Source: Streptomyces canus (GTDB lineage: Bacteria; Actinomycetota; Actinomycetes; Streptomycetales; Streptomycetaceae). From it: a DNA stretch of 64,000 nt. The stretch is taken from assembly GCF_030816965.1 (NCBI RefSeq), contig NZ_JAUSYQ010000002.1, forward strand, positions 7,678,001 through 7,742,000, read 5' to 3'. The notes beneath the pieces were generated by a model. That model was not told where the DNA came from, ran no database searches, and saw only the letters and a list, made by a program, of their open reading frames with translations. The position numbers and the translations under genes are program-made. Positions 26,801 through 34,703 of the stretch are shown one piece after another (position 1 is the stretch's first letter; every line of letters starts with the position of its first letter).

Positions 26801-28034
26801 CGGTGTAGATCGGGTTCATGTCCCGGGTCTGCGGCGAGGCCCTGCGGCCCTCGGCGTCCAGCTCCGCGCGCACGGCGGCGAAGAAGTCCCGGGGAACGGC
26901 GCTGATGAACCGGGGCCAGACGTAACGGGCGTTCCAGTCCCGGTGGATGTCCATCACCCAGCGGCACGGCGGCGCGTAGTCCCCGCCGACCGGGAGCAGC
27001 ACATTGCGCGTGAGCGCGACCTTCTTGAGCCCCTGGAAGAGCTTGAACGCCTCCGCCTCCGCCTCCGGCAGCGTCGGCGCGTTGTCGATCCGCCAGCCGG
27101 CGCCGTAGTGGTTGACCATGTACGCGGTGAGGATCCCGCGCCCGGAGGGGGCGATCCAGTCGAACTCCGCCGGGAACTGCATCCGCGTCGGGTCCCGCGG
27201 CTCCTCGCCGAAGACGGACAGGGTGGGTCCCCACTGGTGGAAGGGACCGCGCGCCCAGGAGCTGGACGTCACCCCGGCGTCGGCCATCAGCCCCGGGAAC
27301 TGCGGGTCGTGCCCGAACGCGTCCAGTTGCCAGGCCGTCTCCGGGGACGCCCCGAGGATCGCGCGCTGGTATCCGTCGCCGTACAGCGCATTGCGTACGG
27401 TCGCCTCGGCGCCGGTGAGATTGGTGTTCGGCTCGTTGTAGGTGCCGCCCATGATCTCGACGCGGCCGGTGCGGATCAGCTCGCGCAGGAAGCCGCGCTC
27501 CTCCGGGAAGGAGTCCCAGTACGGCTTGAGGTAGTCGACCTCGGCCAGCACGAAGGTGTACGCCGGGTCGCGCCGGGCCAGGTCGCTGTGGGCGCGGACC
27601 AGGCTCATGCCCGACTGGCCGCGCGAGTCGAAGGTGCGGGCCGGCAGGCCGGTGGTGGCCGGGTCGTCGGCGACGTCCCAGGTCTCGGTGTAGGCGCCCT
27701 GGGTGTTCCACCAGACGGGGTCGTAGTGGAAGTGGCTGACCATGAACATGGTCCAGCCGGGCTCGGCGACCGTGAACTCCCCGGTGCCGTGCGCGCTCTC
27801 GGCGCCGTCCGTCGCGGTGACCGTGATCGGCCCGCCGTCGCCGGTCACGGGTATCTCGGCGCGCACGGTGCCGTTCTCGCCGACGGTGACGACCGACGCT
27901 CCGACGCCGCGTCCCTCGACGGTGACGTGGACCGAGCGACCCGGAAGGTGCTCGATGCCGACGGCCACCACCTGGAGCGGCCGCTCGGGTGTACCGACGA
28001 ACAACTCGGTCGACTCAACAGCGGTGACACGCAT
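23819..28034 (-). pseudogene. GH38 alpha-mannosidase, apparently frameshifted
   Basis: A ~1,400 codon GH38 alpha-mannosidase split into two frames. The first (from ATG 28034, ribosome-binding site TAGGAG) carries the zinc motif HFHYDPVWW at residues 101-109 and the nucleophile Asp238 in WQLDAFGHD. The second (from about 26020 to the stop at 23819) carries the C-terminal beta-sandwich domains, including PGLRGFTVPGGEEVECAIEV. Frames join if one base is removed from the five Gs at 26019-26023. Either the gene is broken or the assembly has an extra base. Two further upstream and downstream open parts keep normal codon use, so any lesion is recent. It would remove alpha-mannose from imported glycans and precedes the His-rich gene with a 4-bp overlap. 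Confidence 0.85.
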
Positions 28035-28084
28035 GGGGCTCCTACGAGATGACTCGGGGGAGCACCATCCTGGCACTGAGAGGA

Positions 28085-28131
28085 TGATTCAAACAACCAT
28101 CTTTGCGTTATCTCGGTGGTTCATCCATGCA
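28085..28131. promoter_or_regulatory. Operator-like sites upstream of the alpha-mannosidase gene
   Basis: TGATTCAAACAACCA (28085-28099) matches the palindrome at 23036 at 12 of 15 positions, and TGGTTCATCCATGCA (28117-28131) carries a good left half-site. Both lie between the mannosidase start at 28034 and the stop of the RpiR gene. Confidence 0.45.
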
Positions 28132-28144
28132 TGATCGGTCAGGG

Positions 28145-29029
28145 TCAACGCGTACGGCGTGCCTTCACCGCGTGCTGCGGGGTGATGTGGTCGGTGAGCG
28201 CGAGGGAGGCACTGGCCCGCTGGTAGGCGACCTGGCCGACGCGGACGTAGAGGCAGTCGACGATCATCAGGACGGAGTGCCGGCCACCGATGCTGCCGGT
28301 GCGGAAGCTGGTCTCCGAGGTCGCCGAGATGAGCCGGATGTCGGCGGCCTTGGCCAGGGGGGAGCGCGGGTCGGTGGTGATGGCGATGGTGGTCGCGCCC
28401 CGCTCCTTGGCCATCTCGAAGGGCTCGAGGGTCTCGCGGGTGGCGCCGGAGTGGGAGATGCCTATGGCCACGTCGGCGGGGGTGAGCAGGGCCGCGGAGG
28501 TGGCCGCGCCGTGCACCTCGGTCCAGCCGCGGACCTGGCAGCCGATGCGGAACAGCCGGGTCTCGGTCTCCTGGGCGACCGCGCCACTGCCGCCGACGCC
28601 GTACACGTCGATACGGCGCGCCTTGGCCAGCGCCTGGGCGGCGCGCTCCAGGGCGTCGAAGTCGATGCGCTCGATGGTCTGCTGAATGGCGCGCAGATCC
28701 GCGCTGCCCACCACCTGGACGACCCGCTCCAGGCTGTCGTCCGGCGAGATGTCGGGGCCGATCTCGGCCGAACCCCAGTCGGAGACCTCGCCGCGGCCGC
28801 GCTCCTGGGCCAGTTCGATCAGCAGATGCTGGTAGGAGTCGAGTCCGATGGCGCGGCAGAACCGGGTCACCGTGGCCTGCGAGGTCCCGGTGCGGCGGCC
28901 CAGCTCGGCGGCCGAGCAGTGGGTGACGGCGGCCGGATCCTCCAGGATCAGCTCGCCCACCTTCCGCAGGGAACCGGCCAGCCGGGGCAGCTCGGTGCGG
29001 ATCAGGGTGGTGACGTCGGTCGGAGGCAT
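28145..29029 (-). CDS. RpiR/MurR-family transcriptional regulator with SIS domain
   Basis: A 294 aa regulator. The N-terminal helix-turn-helix (CSAAELGRRTGTSQATVTRFCRAIG, residues ~38-62) has the RpiR form, and the C-terminal SIS domain (residues ~120-270; VYGVGGSGAVAQE, GISHSGATRETLE) would bind a phosphosugar effector. It is divergent from the SIS isomerase gene with 119 bp between start codons that hold two copies of the TGGTTCA motif. It is the only regulator within the sugar locus and so is the best candidate for that operator. Family members mostly act as repressors relieved by sugar phosphates. Confidence 0.9.
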   Translation of the reverse strand: MPPTDVTTLIRTELPRLAGSLRKVGELILEDPAAVTHCSAAELGRRTGTSQATVTRFCRAIGLDSYQHLLIELAQERGRGEVSDWGSAEIGPDISPDDSLERVVQVVGSADLRAIQQTIERIDFDALERAAQALAKARRIDVYGVGGSGAVAQETETRLFRIGCQVRGWTEVHGAATSAALLTPADVAIGISHSGATRETLEPFEMAKERGATTIAITTDPRSPLAKAADIRLISATSETSFRTGSIGGRHSVLMIVDCLYVRVGQVAYQRASASLALTDHITPQHAVKARRTR

Positions 29030-29085
29030 GGAAAGAAGGTATCAGCCACCCTTAGGGCCACTGATTGAATACCAGGACCGCGCTG

Positions 29086-29134
29086 TGGTTTATTGATTCA
29101 TCGATGGGTGATTGTATGGTGGTTCAATCCATCA
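29086..29134. promoter_or_regulatory. Two operator-like repeats in the divergent regulator/isomerase promoter
   Basis: TGGTTTATTGATTCA (29086-29100) and TGGTTCAATCCATCA (29120-29134) both resemble the perfect palindrome at 23036; the second matches at 12 of 15 positions. A further ATTGAATACCA lies at 29064-29074. The spacing suggests autoregulation of the RpiR gene and control of the isomerase. Confidence 0.5.
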
Positions 29135-29148
29135 GTGGGGAGTGTTGC

Positions 29149-29913
29149 GTGTCCGTCGAGTCAGTCAGCGCCCAGGGCTTCGCCGAACAGAGCCTGGACG
29201 TCCTCCGTCACGTCACCGAGTCCGCCCGCGAGGACGTGCGCCGCGCCGCCGAGCTGATCGCCGACTGCATCCGCGCCGACGGTGTGATCCATGCCTTCGG
29301 CACCGGTCACTCCCAGGCGATGGTCCTGGAGGTCGCGGGCCGCGCGGGCGGTCTCGTGCCCACGAACCGGCTCCAGATTTCCGACCTCGTCCTCTACGGC
29401 GGCGACGACCCGAGCGTCCTCGACGACCCGCTGCTGGAGCGTGAGCCGGGGGTGGCCGTCCGCCTCTACGACCTGGCCGCGCCGCAGGCCCGGGACCTGT
29501 TCGTCATCATCTCCAACTCCGGCGTCAACAACGTCATCGTGGAGATGGCGCTGCATGCCAGGCAACAGGGGCACAAGATCCTCGCGATCACCTCCCTCAC
29601 CCACACCGCGGCCGTGCCGGCCGGGCACGCGAGCGGGAAGAAGCTCGTGGACCTGGCGGATGTGGTGCTGGACAACGCGGCGCCGGTCGGGGACGCGTTG
29701 CTGTCGTTGCCGGGGGGTGGGGCGGTGGGGGCGCTGTCCACTCTGACCGGGGTGATGCTGGTGCAGATGGCGGTGGCCGAGGCTTCGGGGCTGCTGCTCG
29801 CCGCGGGTCAGCGTCCGCCGGTCTACGTGTCGGCCAACGTGCCCGGTGGGTTCGAGGGGAACCTGGAGCTGGAGAAGCGGTACGCGGGGCGGGTTCGGCG
29901 TACGGCGAGTTAG
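29149..29913 (+). CDS. SIS-domain phosphosugar-binding protein (UPF0309 family)
   Basis: A 254 aa SIS-domain protein. IHAFGTGHSQAMVLEVAGRAGG and FVIISNSGVNNVIVEMAL are the two sugar-phosphate loops, and the C-terminal segment ends in GGFEGNLELEKRY, typical of UPF0309. Relatives are sugar-phosphate isomerases or deaminase-like enzymes. In this locus it could act on GlcNAc-6-phosphate or mannose-6-phosphate. GTG at 29149 follows GGGGAG; upstream in-frame codons lie within the operator region and are not coding. It is divergent from the RpiR gene. Confidence 0.87.
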   Translation: MSVESVSAQGFAEQSLDVLRHVTESAREDVRRAAELIADCIRADGVIHAFGTGHSQAMVLEVAGRAGGLVPTNRLQISDLVLYGGDDPSVLDDPLLEREPGVAVRLYDLAAPQARDLFVIISNSGVNNVIVEMALHARQQGHKILAITSLTHTAAVPAGHASGKKLVDLADVVLDNAAPVGDALLSLPGGGAVGALSTLTGVMLVQMAVAEASGLLLAAGQRPPVYVSANVPGGFEGNLELEKRYAGRVRRTAS

Positions 29914-29940
29914 TGCTTGGGCGGCGGTTTGCGGGGAAGC

Positions 29941-29988
29941 TGCGGGCCGGTGGGGGTCGGTCGCGCAGTTCCCCGCGCCCCTTCAGGG
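29941..29988. repeat. Dispersed repeat, short form, copy 3
   Basis: TGCGGGCCGGTGGGGG followed by TCGCGCAGTTCCCCGCGCCCC is the short variant of the dispersed element. It sits between the convergent isomerase and GH84 genes and contains the GH84 stop codon (29985-29983). Its GC-rich arms can fold and probably terminate both transcripts. Confidence 0.7.
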
Positions 29989-32900
29989 AGTCAGTGCCAC
30001 CGCCAGCGGATAGGCGCCGGTGCTGAAGGGGGGCCCTGCTGTCCCCGAGGTGACGTCGATCGGTACCAGGGCGTTTCCGTCGGCTGTCGTCACGTACGCC
30101 GTGCTGCCGTTCCAGTTCAGGGCCACGTCGAACGCCGACTTTCCGACGGTCACCTGCTTGCCCGGGGCGCCGGTCACCGTGTCGACCGGGGTGATCGTGT
30201 CCCCGTTGCTGGGACTGACCCACAGGGTCCGGCCGTCCGGTGACAGGCCCAGGCCGTACGCCTGGCCGGAGACCAGGAAGGTCGGTTCGGTCTCGTTCGT
30301 CGTCGTGTCGATCGGGGTCACCGTCGAGCCTCCGGAGTTGGAGACGTACACCGTCCTGCCGTCGGGGGCCGCCACCACGTTGAAGGGGCTGGGGCCGACC
30401 GGGATCGGCGCGCCCGCCGTGCCGGTGGTGAGGTCGACCGGGCTCACCGTGTTGTCGTGGATGTCGGCCACGTACAGGGTTCTGCCGTCGGGCGTGATCG
30501 CCATGTTCTCGGGGCCGTCGCCGACCGGGACCGGAGTGCCGGTCCTCAGGGTGCCCGTGTCGATCGACTGCACTGTGCCGTCCGTGTAGTTGGCGACCCA
30601 GAGGGTGCCGCCGTCCGGGGTGAGCGCGAGTCCGGCGGGGACCTTGCCGACGGCGACCGTGGCGGTGACCGCGCCGCTCGCCACGTCGATCACGCTGACC
30701 GTGTCGGAGCCCTGGTTGGCGGCGTACGCGGTACGCCCGTCCGCACTCACGACGACCTCGCCGGGGTTGTTGCCGACGGCGATGTTCCTGGTCGTGCCGG
30801 AGGACAGGTCGATGGAACTCACCGACGCGCCGCTGAAGTCGGCGGTCAGGGCGCGGGGTGTGCCGGTGCCGTCGGTGACCCGGACCGGGAGTGCGCGGTC
30901 CAGGAGGCCGGTGCCCGACACGACGACGGAGTGGACGCCCTCGGTCTTCCCGGTGAGGGTGACGGTGACCTTGGCGTCCGGGGTCGTGGCCGTGCCCTCG
31001 GAGGGCGAGGCGGTGACACCGTCGGGCACGTCGAGCTTCCAGCTCACGGTCCTGGCCTGCGCGTCGGAGAAGTCGAGGGTGACCGTGGCGGAGGCTCCGG
31101 GCCTGAGCGACACGGAGCTGGGCGAGAAGGCGGCGTCCACGCCGGGATCGGGGGCGTTCTCCAGCATCGTGGTGTAGAGGAACTGGTCCATCACGCCCGG
31201 CGAGACCTGCTGCGGAATGGCGTCCAACTCCTTGCGGTCTTCCTGGAGTCGCTTCCAGTACGTGGAGACCGCGTCCGCGTCACCGCGCTTGTGGGCCAGC
31301 AGCAGATCCACGGCCGTCCCGCCCGCGCCGCCGTAGCGGCCGAGCTTGTCGAGCCAGGCGGAGGTCTCGTCGAGGAACCCGGGGTTGTCGAGCCGGGCGC
31401 GCAACTGGGCGGGGGTGGCGGCCATGTCGGCGAAGTAGGACGTCAACCGGGTCGCCGCTCGGTCGAGTCCGCTGTCCTGCTCGTAGGCCTTGCGGAAGGC
31501 GGCGATCAGCCGGGTGAGGGTGGGGGACTCGGTCGGGTCGAGCTGGGAGGAGTAGTTGTTCTCGGCGAAGATCCGCAGCCACTTGGCGGCGTGGGGGCCT
31601 GCCAGGTCCTGGACCGAGGCGGCGAACGCCTTGCGTGGGTCGTAGTGGGCCGGGTTCCACAGATAGGCGGCCGAGGTGAACAGGGCGATCCGGCTCGCCT
31701 CGCCCTGGACCATCGGGTTGGCGGTCACGCCGGTGGCGGCGCTCGCCACGCCGGGTTCCCGGCCCGTGTAGGGGCCGAGGAGGAGACGGCTGGTGACGTA
31801 GTCGTTGACCGGGTAGTTGTCCCAGACCAGGATCGGGTGGCCGTAGACCTCGCGGGCCTGCTTCAGCTGCTCGGTGGTGATGGTGGGCGCGATGACACCG
31901 ACGCCGGTCCACTCGACGACCACGGACGGATCGAGCTGCTCCCTGAGGGCCTTCTTGTACGGGGAGTCGGCGAGGTCGGAGTACTCGGTGGGGACCATTT
32001 CCAGGGGCTGAAGTCCGGTGTGGTCGGCGGAGAACCGCTTCCACACGGTGTTCAGCAGATGGGCCTGCGCGGCACCCGCCGCGCCACCGCCCGTGCCGAA
32101 CTCCTGCTCGTCCTCGGGGCAGTTCCACTTGGTGTAGCTGATGTCGTCCAGCGGGATCGCGAAGGAGCGCACGCCGATGGCGTACAGCGAGTCGAACTTG
32201 GCGGTGAGCGCCTTGATGTCGGCGTCCGACGAATAGCAGACCGACAGGCCGGGGGAGAGGGCGTAGGTGAAGCGGACGTGGTCGGTGTCGGCCCGGTCGA
32301 CCAGTTCCTTCAGCCGGTCCAGCGCCGCGGCCGGGTACTCGTCCCGCCAGCGGGCGCGCAGGTAGTCGTCGTCCTTGGGGGAGTACACGTAGACGTTCTG
32401 CTTCGTCCGGCCGTAGAAGTCGAGTTGGGCGAGTCGCTCGGCGTGCGTCCAGGGGGTGCCGTAGAAGCCCTCGATGACTCCGCGGAGCGCGGCGGTCGGC
32501 CAGTCGCGGACCTTGATCACGGGCAACTGGCGCTTGCCGTCCAGGAGTTGGCGCAGGGTCTGGGCGGCGTAGAAGGTGCCGGTGGTGTCGACGCCGGAGA
32601 GGGCGAGGAGGGCCTGGCCGTGGCTGCGGCCGGAGGCCAGGACGTAACCGCCGGAGGCGAGACCGGACGGGGAGGCGACGCCGAGCTGTTTCAGTGCACG
32701 GGCGGTGCCGCTGTTCTCCCCGGGGCCGCCGAGGTAGACGGTCAGGTCGGACGCGGATCGCCGGTCGCCGGCGTCGACCCTCGTGATGCGGTCGGCTCCG
32801 GCGGCCTTGAGGGCCGCCTCGACGACCTTTCGGGCCGAGGGATCGGTACCGGGGCCGACGACCTCGACCACCCGGTCGGGAACGGGGAGCCGGCCGGATC

Positions 32901-33042
32901 CGACGGTGATCTTCTGAGGGGTCGGCCATACCTCCGGCACCGTCTGCCGGGGGTCGGCCGAGGCGGGGGCCGTCGGCGCCGCGAGGCCCAGGGCCAGCAG
33001 CAGGGCGGCGACCACACATCTGAGATTGATGAATGAATCCAC
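29983..33042 (-). CDS. Secreted GH84 beta-N-acetylglucosaminidase with YVTN beta-propeller
   Basis: A 1,019 aa exported protein. Residues 1-29 are a signal peptide. A GH20b/GH84 N-terminal domain covers ~35-175. The GH84 barrel starts at RGVIEGFYGTPW (187-198), and the catalytic Asp pair is D299-D300 in PLDDISY. A helical domain follows. From about residue 745 to the end are six or seven YVTN/YncE repeats (DGRTLYVADIHDNTV and similar) forming a beta-propeller that may bind carbohydrate or cell wall. It would remove GlcNAc from glycoproteins or glycans outside the cell. The GTG start at 33042 overlaps an ATTCATTCATCAAT stretch resembling the locus operator; no Shine-Dalgarno is seen. Confidence 0.9.
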   Translation of the reverse strand: MDSFINLRCVVAALLLALGLAAPTAPASADPRQTVPEVWPTPQKITVGSGRLPVPDRVVEVVGPGTDPSARKVVEAALKAAGADRITRVDAGDRRSASDLTVYLGGPGENSGTARALKQLGVASPSGLASGGYVLASGRSHGQALLALSGVDTTGTFYAAQTLRQLLDGKRQLPVIKVRDWPTAALRGVIEGFYGTPWTHAERLAQLDFYGRTKQNVYVYSPKDDDYLRARWRDEYPAAALDRLKELVDRADTDHVRFTYALSPGLSVCYSSDADIKALTAKFDSLYAIGVRSFAIPLDDISYTKWNCPEDEQEFGTGGGAAGAAQAHLLNTVWKRFSADHTGLQPLEMVPTEYSDLADSPYKKALREQLDPSVVVEWTGVGVIAPTITTEQLKQAREVYGHPILVWDNYPVNDYVTSRLLLGPYTGREPGVASAATGVTANPMVQGEASRIALFTSAAYLWNPAHYDPRKAFAASVQDLAGPHAAKWLRIFAENNYSSQLDPTESPTLTRLIAAFRKAYEQDSGLDRAATRLTSYFADMAATPAQLRARLDNPGFLDETSAWLDKLGRYGGAGGTAVDLLLAHKRGDADAVSTYWKRLQEDRKELDAIPQQVSPGVMDQFLYTTMLENAPDPGVDAAFSPSSVSLRPGASATVTLDFSDAQARTVSWKLDVPDGVTASPSEGTATTPDAKVTVTLTGKTEGVHSVVVSGTGLLDRALPVRVTDGTGTPRALTADFSGASVSSIDLSSGTTRNIAVGNNPGEVVVSADGRTAYAANQGSDTVSVIDVASGAVTATVAVGKVPAGLALTPDGGTLWVANYTDGTVQSIDTGTLRTGTPVPVGDGPENMAITPDGRTLYVADIHDNTVSPVDLTTGTAGAPIPVGPSPFNVVAAPDGRTVYVSNSGGSTVTPIDTTTNETEPTFLVSGQAYGLGLSPDGRTLWVSPSNGDTITPVDTVTGAPGKQVTVGKSAFDVALNWNGSTAYVTTADGNALVPIDVTSGTAGPPFSTGAYPLAVALTP

Positions 33043-33080
33043 CTGGGAATGCTAGGAGTGTTGAATGCATCATTCAATGG
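33024..33080. promoter_or_regulatory. AT-rich promoter region of the GH84 gene
   Basis: TTGAAT and ATTCAA form an inverted pair with a 5-bp spacer near 33061-33077, and ATTGATGAATGAATCCA overlaps the GTG start. These are weaker relatives of the TGGTTCAAT motif found elsewhere in the locus. Confidence 0.35.
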
Positions 33081-33090
33081 TGCCGGTGTG

Positions 33091-34131
33091 TCAGAGTGCC
33101 TTTCGGTGTACGAGGGCCGACATGCACAGCACACCCGGCAGCAGGGGCAGCCACACCGTCAGGACGCGGTAGCCGATGAGGGTCGCCGTGCCGAGGGCCA
33201 CGGGGACGCCGTAGGCGGCGAGGGTGAAGACCATGGCCGCGTCCACCGGACCGATGCCGCCCGGCGCGGGTACGGAACCGACCGCGCTGCTCGCGGCGAG
33301 GTACGCGAACGCGACCTGTGCCCAGGACAGTGTCACTCCGAGCGAGGCACCGACCGCGTGGATCACACTCGCCTGGAGCAGGGGTGCGGCGGCCGCGCCG
33401 CCCCACAGGGCGAGGATCCGGCTGGGCATGGTGTGCAGTCGGCGGGCGTCGGTCAGGGCGGTACGCACGAACGTGACCGCCGGGCTGCGCAGCGGGCGGA
33501 CGAGGGTCAGCACCAGGAGCGTGCCGGCGAGCCCGAGTCCCGCCGCCGCCAGGGGCAGGAACAGCATGCGCCGGTCCGGGACGAGCTCATCGAGCCGCAG
33601 CAGACCGGGCATGACGACCAGGAAGCCGATCAGGACGAGCGTCTTGGCGATCGGCCTGACCAGCGCGTACAGGGCGAGCGAGGCGGTGGCGCGGCCCAGC
33701 GGGATGCCCTGCCCCTGGAGGAAGCGCAGGGTGACGGCGTGTGCGCCGAGACTCGCCGGTAGCACATGGTTGGCCGCGCCGGCGGCGAACTGCGAGGCGA
33801 CCAGCAGTCCCGACGGCAGCCGCTCGGGCAGGGCGCCCTGCCGGACGACGGAGGCGGACACCCAGCCCAGGCAGGTGTAGAAGAGCCCGATGAGCAGCCA
33901 CCAGGGGTCGGCAGTGGCCAGCCGCGCGGTGCCGTCGTACAGGGCACGCCAGTCCAGTGCCGCCCAGATGCCGATGAGCAGGACGGGGAGCAGGGTGAGC
34001 AGGCGGCGGGTGAGACGGGTCAGGGAGCGGCGGGAACCGGCGGGAGCGGGAGCCGGAACACGGACCGGGCGCGGAGCCCCGGCCGGGGCCGGGAGTGGCC
34101 CCGGGGGACCTTCGATCGGAAGCAGGGACAC
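33091..34131 (-). CDS. Lysylphosphatidylglycerol synthetase-type membrane (flippase-like) protein
   Basis: A 346 aa integral membrane protein of the COG0392/UPF0104 type, with about eight membrane segments and a Pro/Ala/Arg-rich cytoplasmic N-terminus of ~40 residues. Conserved blocks are AAGAANHVLPASLGAHAV and SVPAPGGIGPVDAAM, the paired proline/glycine motifs of this family. It has only the flippase-like part and no aminoacyl-transferase domain. Such proteins are thought to translocate lipids or lipid-linked sugars. The GTG start at 34131 is preceded by a long perfect inverted repeat in the leader. Confidence 0.85.
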   Translation of the reverse strand: MSLLPIEGPPGPLPAPAGAPRPVRVPAPAPAGSRRSLTRLTRRLLTLLPVLLIGIWAALDWRALYDGTARLATADPWWLLIGLFYTCLGWVSASVVRQGALPERLPSGLLVASQFAAGAANHVLPASLGAHAVTLRFLQGQGIPLGRATASLALYALVRPIAKTLVLIGFLVVMPGLLRLDELVPDRRMLFLPLAAAGLGLAGTLLVLTLVRPLRSPAVTFVRTALTDARRLHTMPSRILALWGGAAAAPLLQASVIHAVGASLGVTLSWAQVAFAYLAASSAVGSVPAPGGIGPVDAAMVFTLAAYGVPVALGTATLIGYRVLTVWLPLLPGVLCMSALVHRKAL

Positions 34132-34150
34132 GGCGCACGTCGTCCTTTCG

Positions 34151-34183
34151 CGTCATGCCCCGTGCGGGACACGGGGCATGACG
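34151..34183. promoter_or_regulatory. Perfect 14-bp inverted repeat upstream of the flippase-like gene
   Basis: CGTCATGCCCCGTG (34151-34164) and CACGGGGCATGACG (34170-34183) flank a 5-bp spacer, 20 bp before the GTG at 34131. It can form a stable hairpin in the 5' leader or act as a dimeric operator. The remaining ~520 bp up to 34703 holds no gene that I can support. Confidence 0.5.
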
Positions 34184-34703
34184 GAGGCAAGGCGATGCAG
34201 AGGGGACGAGGGAAACGTTCCCTCTCGGTGTGACGTTCAAATGTCAGGCAGCCGAAGAGGGGCGGGCAGGCGGGCGAAACGGGGTGGGGCGTCGGGGCGG
34301 ACCCGCTGGTTCCCACCGCGCAGGGCCTCCCGCTGTCGCTCGAGGTGCAGGTCGGTGCCGTATCCGTGCCGGGCGGGCCCACCCCGTCCTCATGACACGT
34401 GACGCACATGGAATTCCGGCGCGAGAAATATCGCAGAGCCCTCATACGAGCGCCCCCGATCAGCCGTCCCTCAGGGGAGGGGTATCTCTGGGCACCGCCG
34501 AAATCCAGCCAACCGTCGTCCGGGGGGAAGCCAGGCGTCCGGCTTCTGCGCACTGGGCGCAACCCGCTGTTCGGGGACCGCCGCCCTGCGGCCCCCTGGC
34601 CGGATCCGGCCAGGGCCGCCCCGATCTCGTCGTCCACCGGCACCACCCGTCGATATCGTCGAACACGCATCCGTGGGGCGGGCGGTACGGCGATCGGGGA
34701 ACG

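Noticed and set aside
34184..34703. Possible extra gene or N-terminal extension before the SARP
   Set aside because: Frames here have no conserved sequence or ribosome-binding site; SARP similarity begins at the ATG at 34704.
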